Source: Deltaproteobacteria bacterium (GTDB taxonomy: Bacteria; Myxococcota_A; Polyangia; Polyangiales; Polyangiaceae). From it: 64,000 nt of DNA. Made by a program: the position numbers and the translations under genes. This document shows positions 7,743 through 15,196 of this stretch, in pieces. Position 1 is the stretch's first letter; each line of letters begins with the position of its first letter. The notes beneath the pieces were generated by a model that was not told the origin of the DNA, ran no database searches, and saw nothing but the letters and a program-made list of their open reading frames with translations. Location: NCBI GenBank assembly GCA_016875405.1, contig VGRJ01000003.1:49633-113632 (forward strand), given 5' to 3'.

Positions 7743-10700
7743 TCACACGCGGTGGAGATCGGGGCTCTTCGCGAGCAGCCGGTCGAGCCACGCATTCGTG
7801 AGCTTCTCCTGCGCCGTGTTCGCTCGGAGGCGCGCGTTCAGGTTCTTGAAGTCGACGTGGTCGAGCTCCTGATCCTGGTTGAAGCAGGAGAAGATCACCG
7901 TCTCCTTGCCGGTCTTCGGATCGACGTGCTTCTGGAGGCACTGCGCGCAGACCTCCTTCATCATGCACTGCATCGGCGAGTTGATGCTGCCGATGCCGAC
8001 ATGCGTCGGGTCGAGGTGCGGCGCGAGGACGCCGTGACGCGCCTCCTTCACCGCGGCCATCATCCGATCGGAGCCGATCGCGATGATGCGCCGCACGTCC
8101 TTCAGCTCGAACTGCTCCCCACCGAGCTTCCGTTCGGCGTAGGCAACCATCGCTTGCACGATGTTGCCACGGAAGTGGCGATCGGCGTCGCGGCGTGGGG
8201 CGATCTCGACCCCGGTGTCGGTGCACCAGATCACCTGATCGGTCGCGACCTCGATGTCCTCTTGCTTGAAGAGATCCTCGCCCTTCTTGTACCCAGCAAA
8301 GTAGACGACCTTGTCGCCCTTCGCCTTCAGAGCCTTGGCGATCGAGAAGAGCACCGCGTTCCCGAGCCCGCCGCCCGCGAGCAGCACCGTCTCGCCCGAA
8401 GGGATCTCGGTCGGGGTCCCGGTCGGCCCCATGACGACGACCTCCTCACCCGGCCTTAGCAGGGCGAGCAGGCGCGAGGACGAGCCCATCTCGAGCGCGA
8501 TCATCGAGAGCAGCCCCTTCTCCTTGTCGACCCACGCGCCGGTGAGCGCGAGGCCCTCCATCGTGAGGCGCGTCCCGTCCACGATCGGCGACGAGACCTC
8601 GAAGTTCTGCATCCGGTAGAATTGCCCTGGCTCGAACTTGCGAGTCGCAGCGGGCGCGTGGACGATCACCTCGACGATCGTCGAGGTGAGGCGCGTGACC
8701 GAGTGCACCGTCGCGGTGAGCTCGGACTCGATGCGCCCGAAGAGCTGCTTTCGGCGCGCATCGCGGGCAGCCTGTGGCTCGCCCGCGAGCTCCGCGAGCT
8801 CGGGCTCGAAGAGCTTCACGACGTGCGGATACGCGTCCTTTGCGCTCGCCATCGCCTTGACGACGCTGCCCGCGTAGAACGGGTTGTTGTCGCCGTAGTA
8901 GCTCACGGCGTGGACACCATCGTTGTAGCTCGTGAAAAATCCGTTCGCGCGCTCGTCCGTGGGCTCGACGACGAGCTTGCCGGCCTCGTCGCGGTAGGCC
9001 TTGTGGGCGCGGAAGAACTGCTTCCACTTGTCGAACTCGAAGGTCCCGGGGCGCTCCTTCTCGTAGGTGACGTTCGGGCTCGTCCCCGCGGCGACGCAGA
9101 CCGTGCGCGCCGGGAGCTCGATCATCTCGCCGGTCGCCTTCCACTTTCCGTCGGTCACCGCCTGGCGCTCGAAGACCATCGCCTCGACCGCGCCGCGCGC
9201 GTCCACCTTGGCCTCGACGGGCGCCATGTTCTCGATGTAGCGGACGCCCTCCTCGAGCGACTTGATCACCTCCTCGTGGTTCAGGCGGTAGGCGGGCGAG
9301 TCGAGCACGCGCTTGCGGTACACGAGCGACACGCCTCCCCACGCGTCGAGGAGCTTCTGGAAGTCGGGCTCGCGCCCCTCGGCGGCCGCAGCCTCACGCT
9401 CGGCACGAAGCGCAGCCCCATGTGCGCGCTGCTCGGCGAGGAACTCACGCTCCTCGTCGTCGAACATGGCCATCACGGCCTCCTCACCCCGCTCGGCGAT
9501 GAGCACGTCGAGCCGCTCGGAGGTCTTCTCGGCCTGGATGACGTAGTACGCGAGGAGCTCGGTCGCGGTGTCGATCGCGGTGAGGCCGCCGCCGATGACC
9601 ACGGCGGGGAGCCGGATCTGCAGGTTCGCGAGCGCCGAGTGCTTGTAGGCGCCGGTGAGCTGGAGCCCCATGAGAAAGTCGCTCGCCTTGCGGATCCCGC
9701 GCGCGAGGTTGTTCTTCATCGGGATGATGGTGGGCCGGCCCGCGCCGGCCGCGAGCGCGACGTGATCGAAGCCGAGCTTCCAGGCGTCTTCGAGGTCGAC
9801 CGTCCCGCCGAAGCGGACGCCGCCCTTGGCCTTGAAGAGCCGCTGGCGCGAGAGCGTGATGTAAAGGACGCTGAGGAAGTTCTTGTCCCATCGGACGGTG
9901 ATGCCGTACTCGCTGACGCCACCGAAGCCGAGGAGCACGCGCTCGTCGAGCTCGACGCAGAGCTCGTCGAAGTGCCGTACCGGACGCGGCGGCGTGTTCT
10001 CGTCGCCGGTGAGCCCGACCGGCAGCGGCTCGAGCTTGAGGCCGTCGACGGCGACGACCGCGAAGCCCTCCTGCGTCAGGTGATGCGCGAGCGTGTAGCC
10101 CGCCGGGCCGAGGCCGACCACGAGGACGTTCTTGCCGTTGTAGGGCCGCGCGACGGGGCGCGTCGGGTGCAGCGGGTTCCAGCGCGTCAGGAAGCCGTAG
10201 ACCTCGAAGCCCCACGGCAGGCCCAGCACGTCCGTGAGCACCGCTGTCTCGACGAGCGGGATGTTGACCGGATCCTGCTTCTGATACACGCACGACTTCA
10301 TGCAGTCGTTGCAGATGCGGTGCCCGGTGCCGGGGAGCATCGGGTTGTCGACGCAGATCACTGCGAGCGCGCCTAGCGAATCACCGGACAACCGGAGCAC
10401 CTGCATCTCGCCGATCTTCTCGCATAGGGGACAGCCGTCGAGCGACACGCCGAGCGGGTTTGGCTTCACGGCGCCGGTCTTCGCGTCACGCAGGCCCTTC
10501 GAGCAGCTGTCCTTGTCGCGCTCGTGACAGTAGATGCAGTAGTCGGCCTCACCGTCGATGTCGCGGTCGCTGCCGCGGCGGTCGGTGAGCGCGAACCCGT
10601 CGCGATGACGTCGCTCGTGCGCCGGTCCGATGAAGAGCTCGGGCATCCGCTCGTCGGGCCGACGGAGCTGCACGAGGTTCTCGTGGTCGAGCTTGCCAGG

Positions 10701-11441
10701 CCCCTTCAAGGTGGGCCAGCGGCGCGCGCGGTCGTGGTGGTCGACGCGACGCACGTGCAGCCAGCGCTCGATCGCGTCGAGCTCGCTCGTGAGCTCGGCC
10801 CCGCTCGCGTCAGCCGCCTTCTTTGCCTCCTCGGCGCGGTCGAACACGAGCATCGTCGCGAGCGCGATGGCCGTCTCCTCTTCGTCGCTGCCGACCCCGA
10901 GGACCTCGGCTGCTGCCCCGCTTCGGACGAGCGCCGCGCGAGCGAGCGCCTCCGCCTCGGCGTCGGTGCCCTTCCAGCCCTGCCCCGCGTTCGACTTGAA
11001 GAGCCGCTTTTTGCCGAACTCTTTCTTGAAGCGCCAGAGCGGCGAGCGCTCCTCGGCGGCGTGCGTGAGCGCGGCGACCTCCGCCTCGATCCGGAAGAGC
11101 CTCGCAACGAACCGCGACACGTGCGGCGCGGCCTCGAGCAGGAGGGACGAGACCGCCTCGGGCTTCATGCCCTCGCCGCGGCACGCGCGGTACGCCTCGA
11201 GCCGCTCCGCGACCTCGGGAGCCTCGCTCTTCAAGGCCGCTCGGAACACCCCGTCGAGCTCGGCGAGACGTGCCGGCTCGAAGAGGTCGGCGTACGCGAA
11301 GCCCGCGACGCCCAGTACGAGCTCCGACGCGTCGGTCGTGGCGCGACGCCATGGCTCGAAGTCTCGCTGCATGCGGGCAGACCGAGCGGCGGCAGAGGGG
11401 GCGTGATGGGAACCGTTGGGGGCGAGAGGAAGAGAGGCCAT
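7743..11441 (-). CDS. NfnBA-like fused FAD/iron-sulfur NAD(P)H oxidoreductase
   Basis: 1232 residues from ATG 11441. Residues 1-300 are a helical region of unknown role. About 300-390 carry iron-sulfur-type cysteines (C302, C305, C313; C337, C340; C377, C380, C384) as in the N-terminal domain of GltD-like proteins. From about 435 comes a GltD/NfnB-like FAD-disulfide oxidoreductase body with VVGLGPAGYTLAHHL. The last 280 residues resemble PyrK/NfnA ferredoxin-NADP reductase chains: FEPGQFYRMQNF for FAD, LLAGGGLGNAVLFSIAKAL for NAD(P), and a [2Fe-2S] set C1159, C1165, C1168, C1186. In NfnAB and related enzymes these are two subunits linking NADH, NADPH and ferredoxin; here they are joined. Electron bifurcation is a possibility, not shown. 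Confidence 0.8.
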   Translation of the reverse strand: MASLPLAPNGSHHAPSAAARSARMQRDFEPWRRATTDASELVLGVAGFAYADLFEPARLAELDGVFRAALKSEAPEVAERLEAYRACRGEGMKPEAVSSLLLEAAPHVSRFVARLFRIEAEVAALTHAAEERSPLWRFKKEFGKKRLFKSNAGQGWKGTDAEAEALARAALVRSGAAAEVLGVGSDEEETAIALATMLVFDRAEEAKKAADASGAELTSELDAIERWLHVRRVDHHDRARRWPTLKGPGKLDHENLVQLRRPDERMPELFIGPAHERRHRDGFALTDRRGSDRDIDGEADYCIYCHERDKDSCSKGLRDAKTGAVKPNPLGVSLDGCPLCEKIGEMQVLRLSGDSLGALAVICVDNPMLPGTGHRICNDCMKSCVYQKQDPVNIPLVETAVLTDVLGLPWGFEVYGFLTRWNPLHPTRPVARPYNGKNVLVVGLGPAGYTLAHHLTQEGFAVVAVDGLKLEPLPVGLTGDENTPPRPVRHFDELCVELDERVLLGFGGVSEYGITVRWDKNFLSVLYITLSRQRLFKAKGGVRFGGTVDLEDAWKLGFDHVALAAGAGRPTIIPMKNNLARGIRKASDFLMGLQLTGAYKHSALANLQIRLPAVVIGGGLTAIDTATELLAYYVIQAEKTSERLDVLIAERGEEAVMAMFDDEEREFLAEQRAHGAALRAEREAAAAEGREPDFQKLLDAWGGVSLVYRKRVLDSPAYRLNHEEVIKSLEEGVRYIENMAPVEAKVDARGAVEAMVFERQAVTDGKWKATGEMIELPARTVCVAAGTSPNVTYEKERPGTFEFDKWKQFFRAHKAYRDEAGKLVVEPTDERANGFFTSYNDGVHAVSYYGDNNPFYAGSVVKAMASAKDAYPHVVKLFEPELAELAGEPQAARDARRKQLFGRIESELTATVHSVTRLTSTIVEVIVHAPAATRKFEPGQFYRMQNFEVSSPIVDGTRLTMEGLALTGAWVDKEKGLLSMIALEMGSSSRLLALLRPGEEVVVMGPTGTPTEIPSGETVLLAGGGLGNAVLFSIAKALKAKGDKVVYFAGYKKGEDLFKQEDIEVATDQVIWCTDTGVEIAPRRDADRHFRGNIVQAMVAYAERKLGGEQFELKDVRRIIAIGSDRMMAAVKEARHGVLAPHLDPTHVGIGSINSPMQCMMKEVCAQCLQKHVDPKTGKETVIFSCFNQDQELDHVDFKNLNARLRANTAQEKLTNAWLDRLLAKSPDLHRV

Positions 11442-11587
11442 GGATCGTCTCGAGTCGAAGTGCGGGGGAGCGCGGCGCGCGCGAGCACGAGGAGGATAGC
11501 TCGTCCTCGCGCTCGACGCCGAACGAACGGCGCTCGTCTGCCTGACGAGCGGACACCGCAGCCGCGGGGACGTGATAGGGAGCGGAT

Positions 11588-12512
11588 ATGCCGCGACTTT
11601 TCCCCGTACTCCTCTTCGCACTCGGCTCGAGCATGAGCGTAGCTTGCGCGGCCCCCGACGACGAGTCATCGAGCGCCGGCGTCACGGGCTCCGGCGGCAG
11701 CACCGCGACGGCGACGAACGGCGCAGCGGCCTCGAGCGTCGCCGACGTCGGCGTCGGGGTGGGCACGAGCGGCAGCGGTGGCAGCGGCGATTGCGGCCCG
11801 GGGAAGGGCGACATCTTTGTCCTGTCGAAGGAGTACGACCTGCATCGCTTCGAACCGAAGGCCCTCACCTTCAGCAAGGTCGGGCCGCTGTCGTGTCCGC
11901 AGGGCGGAGGCTCTGCAACGCCCTTCTCGATGGCGGTAGACCGAGCCGGCACGGCGTGGGTCCTCTACAACGATGGTAAGCTCTACAAGGTGTCAACAGC
12001 CGACGCGTCGTGCGACGCGACCACGTTCGTACCGAACCAGCTCGGCTTCAAAAAGTTCGGAATGGGCTTCGCGACGGACGCGCCCGGCAGCGACGCGGAG
12101 ACGCTCTTCGTCGCGAGTGAGACCGGACTCGGCTCGATTGACCTCGGAACGCTCGCCGTGAAGAAGCGCGGCAGCTTCGGATTCAGCGCCGCGGTCGAGC
12201 TGACGGGCAACGCGAACGCCGAGCTCTTCGGCCTCTTCTTCGGCTTTCCGACCCTACATCGCCAAGCTCGACAAGGACACCTCGGCGCTCGGCCCCGAGC
12301 AAGACCTGGACGGTGTCGAGATCGGCAGCGGTTTCGCCTTCGCGTTCTGGGGCGGCGGCTTCTGGGTGTTCACGGCACCCGGCGGGTCAAGCTCGCGCGT
12401 GGACCGCTACGACCCCGGAACGAAGCAGGTCGAGGCCAAGCTCGCGAGCGTCAACTTCAAGATCGTCGGAGCGGGCGTCTCCACCTGCGCGCCGGTCGAG
12501 AATCCAAAGTGA
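11588..12512 (+). pseudogene. Lipoprotein gene with an apparent one-base frameshift
   Basis: ATG 11588 opens a lipoprotein with lipobox SVAC (Cys at residue 20), a Gly/Ser/Thr linker, and a beta-rich body (DIFVLSKEYDLHRFEP, AVDRAGTAWVLYNDGKLYKVSTADASC). The frame stays sensible up to ELFGLFFGFPT at about 12253, then turns into Arg-rich shadow. From 12255 the next frame continues the protein convincingly: YIAKLDKDTSALGPEQ, SGFAFAFWGGGFWVFTAPGG, RVDRYDPGT and GVSTCAP, with TGA at 12510-12512. One extra C in the CCC at 12252-12254 would explain it. The restored protein has about 307 residues, resembles single-propeller myxobacterial lipoproteins, and may be intact if the shift is a sequencing error. 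Confidence 0.7.
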
Positions 12513-12567
12513 TCGCGGGCTGCGCCGCGAGCCCGACGTGGTCGGTGCTCGGGCGCTCCCTGGTCAC

Positions 12568-15078
12568 TCAGAAATACTTGATCGACTGAGGTGCCGAGCT
12601 CGAGCCCGCGCCGTAGTTGCCCCAGCATTTCACGCCGCCACCGGTGACGATGGCGCACGCGCCACGCCCACCCGCAGCGATGTCGACGGCGTCGTTGATG
12701 CCTTGAACCATCACCGGGTCCGGCCGCGTGCCGGTGCTCCCGTCGCCGGCCTCGCCGAACTCGTTGCGGCCCCAGCAGCGGATCGTCTTGTCGCCCATCA
12801 AGGCGCAGCCGCCGGAGTAGTAGCCGTCGAAGTCGGTGACGCCCGAGAGCCCCGAAGCGGGGCTCGGCGTCGACTGCGTGCAGCACGTCGACCCGTTGCC
12901 AAGCGCGCCCTGGCGCGTGCTGCCCCAACACCACACGGACCCGTCGGCGCGGAGCGCGCAGCGGCCTCCGGCCCCGCGAGCCTGCGCGCTCATCGCCATG
13001 ATGTCCTTGCCGTCATTGACGGTCGCGATCTGCACCGGCGACGTCTGCCCGTCGCAGTTGCCATTGCCGAGGTTGCACCGGCTGTACCGCCCCCAGCACC
13101 ACACCGTGTTGTCGTTGCGCAGCGCGCAGCCGCCACCGCCGCCGACCGCGATGCGCGTGACGTTCGTTAGGCCCGGGACCTCTTGCACGCCGCCGTTGTG
13201 AGCGCCGCTCGTGCCGGAGCCCAGGTTGCCTCTGCGGTTCACGCCCCAGCACGACACGTTGCCCGTCGCGAGGAGCGCACACGCCATGTTGTGGTCGGCA
13301 TCGATCTGGGTCGCGTCCGTCACGCCAACGAGTTGTGGCTCCTCGCTCTGATCGAGAAGCGCAGAGCCAATCTTGCCGACGCGGGCGTTGTTTCGATTGC
13401 GGTTGTTGCCCCAGCAGTAGACGTTGCCGCCCTTCTTGATCGCGCAGTTGAAGTCGCCACCGCTCGCGATGCCGATGATGTCCTTCAACGCTGAGACAAC
13501 CACCGGGCCGGCCGTGCTTGCCGTCGTGCCGAGCTGGAGGAAGTTGTTCTGCCCGAAGCACGCGACGCGACCGCCGGCGTTGGCGAGGATGACGCAGGTG
13601 CTCTGACCACCTTGGCTATTCCTGTACATGCGGCGACCAGGGCCGCCCATCGCGATCGCCGACGCCGCGCCCTTGCCTTGCCCCTTGGCGGAGACCGCCT
13701 CGGGCAGGGGCTGGCAGATCGCGTCGTCGGTCGCGAGGACGAAGTTGCCTGTCTGGGGACCGAGGTCGTCGGGCGTGTACTTCACCACGGAGACGAAGCT
13801 CCCGCCTCCGCCTGGCACGGCCCCCTCGGTCGCCGTGAACTGACCGGTACCTGCCACCTTGACGATTGCCGCTTGAGTGCCGGTATTGGTGACGACGACG
13901 AACTTGCCGGGCGAAGCCACGAACGCGGCCTGAGTTCCGAAGTCGAGCGGGGTGGCGTTCCACGTCAGGATGGCGCCGACGGCAGTCTGCTTGATCGGCA
14001 CTTCATGCGGCATGTCGCCGGGGATGTTCGTGGTGACCGTCACCGTATCGCCGAACCCGTTGTCCGCGAGGTTCGTCGTCATACCGAGCGCCTTTGGCGT
14101 GATGGTGAGCTGTACGGCGCCCCCTGGGATGATCGCTCCGCCCGTCTGCGACAGCTTGTAGTTCGAACCGTCCTTCAGCGAGGCCGCCCAGGTGAAGACC
14201 AAATTCCCGGCGTTGTAGACCGTGAGGACCTGGTCCTGCGCCTTCGTGTTGCAGCCGACCTTCCCGAGATCCACGACGCCGGGCGAGATGCCCACGATGC
14301 CGCCAAGGCCTGCGCCCCTCGAAGCGAGCGTCGAGGCGCTGGCGCCGCAGACGGCGCCCTCGACTTCGAGGAGCCCCGCGCTCGTCGAGGGGTTCGTCCG
14401 CGAGGGAGTGAAGTGCCCGGTGAGGCCCGCCATGACCGCGCCGGGAGCGACCTCGGCCGCGCCGGGGCCGCCGGTCCAGGTAAAGCTGAACTGAGGATCG
14501 ATCGGTGCCGCCACCGAGACCTTCGCGGGCGCGTTGCCGACGTTCCGGAGCACGAAGGGGATCGGCGTCGCCGGTACGCCCATCGGGACCTCGCCGAAGT
14601 CGGCGAGGCTGGGCGCGACAAGCTGGAAGGTCGCTCCCTGCGCCGCCACGGAGAGCGGGATGTAGACCTCGGGGTGCAGCGGGTCGTCGGTCGTGACCAC
14701 GACGTTGGCCTTCTTCCCTTCGCCGGCGTTCGCGCTCGCGGGCATCGAGGCGGCCGTCACCGTCACGGTCGCCGACTCGCCCTCGGCGAGCGTCCCCGAG
14801 CGGGTCCCCTCGAGGCCGAAGTAGGCGCTGGAGTCGAGCGAGATCGCGTAGCGAAGCGGGCCCTCACCGTCGTTCTTCAGGGTGATCGTCTTCGACGCTG
14901 GAGCCTCGCCGCCGCAGCTCGCGGCGCCGAAGTCGAGCGACGCCTCGGTGATCGACGCGACCCCGAGGGCGTCGGAGGTGGCGGTGGAGAGCTGTCCCTT
15001 CCCGCCGCAACCGGCGGCAGCGACGGTGAGCAACATAAGCGCACCAAGCGCCGCGTTTCGAAGGAGTGAAGTGGGCAT
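12568..15078 (-). CDS. Lipoprotein with Ig-like choice-of-anchor repeats and RCC1 propeller (copy 1)
   Basis: 836 residues. Lipobox AAGC (Cys near 24). About 40-500 hold four ASPM/SPD-2/Hydin-like Ig domains, each opening with a pattern such as ASLDFGAASCGG, SLADFGEVPMG, GVVDLGKVGCN, TPLDFGTQAAF. About 510-836 form a seven-bladed RCC1 propeller: one CFGQNN and six CWG motifs (CWGNNRN, CWGVNRRG, CWGRYSR, CWGSTRQG, CWGRNEFG, CWGNYGAG), each after a CAL/CAI strand. The protein should sit on the outer surface and bind partners; RCC1 repeats outside eukaryotes have no fixed role. The next upstream gene is a close paralogue in the same orientation, so this is a tandem duplication. Confidence 0.88.
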   Translation of the reverse strand: MPTSLLRNAALGALMLLTVAAAGCGGKGQLSTATSDALGVASITEASLDFGAASCGGEAPASKTITLKNDGEGPLRYAISLDSSAYFGLEGTRSGTLAEGESATVTVTAASMPASANAGEGKKANVVVTTDDPLHPEVYIPLSVAAQGATFQLVAPSLADFGEVPMGVPATPIPFVLRNVGNAPAKVSVAAPIDPQFSFTWTGGPGAAEVAPGAVMAGLTGHFTPSRTNPSTSAGLLEVEGAVCGASASTLASRGAGLGGIVGISPGVVDLGKVGCNTKAQDQVLTVYNAGNLVFTWAASLKDGSNYKLSQTGGAIIPGGAVQLTITPKALGMTTNLADNGFGDTVTVTTNIPGDMPHEVPIKQTAVGAILTWNATPLDFGTQAAFVASPGKFVVVTNTGTQAAIVKVAGTGQFTATEGAVPGGGGSFVSVVKYTPDDLGPQTGNFVLATDDAICQPLPEAVSAKGQGKGAASAIAMGGPGRRMYRNSQGGQSTCVILANAGGRVACFGQNNFLQLGTTASTAGPVVVSALKDIIGIASGGDFNCAIKKGGNVYCWGNNRNRNNARVGKIGSALLDQSEEPQLVGVTDATQIDADHNMACALLATGNVSCWGVNRRGNLGSGTSGAHNGGVQEVPGLTNVTRIAVGGGGGCALRNDNTVWCWGRYSRCNLGNGNCDGQTSPVQIATVNDGKDIMAMSAQARGAGGRCALRADGSVWCWGSTRQGALGNGSTCCTQSTPSPASGLSGVTDFDGYYSGGCALMGDKTIRCWGRNEFGEAGDGSTGTRPDPVMVQGINDAVDIAAGGRGACAIVTGGGVKCWGNYGAGSSSAPQSIKYF

Positions 15079-15151
15079 GAGGTGAAGCTCCAGGAGGGTA
15101 CCGAGAGGGCGTGTCGAACGTAGGGTCGCGGGCGTGACAGTTCAGAATGCG

Positions 15152-15196
15152 CTGCTCAGAAGTAGCCTGCTCAGAAGTAGCCTGCTCAGAAGTAGC
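15152..15196. repeat. Three perfect 15-bp tandem repeats at the 3' end of the RCC1 gene
   Basis: CTGCTCAGAAGTAGC occurs three times in a row without mismatch. On the minus strand the first copy read encodes the last residues (RYF) and stop of the RCC1 lipoprotein; the two further copies lie past the stop. The unit therefore appears to be the gene end, amplified by slippage into the spacer between the paralogues. Confidence 0.9.

Noticed and set aside
15152..15196. Possible short CRISPR-like array
   Set aside because: Units are directly adjacent with no spacers and derive from a gene end.
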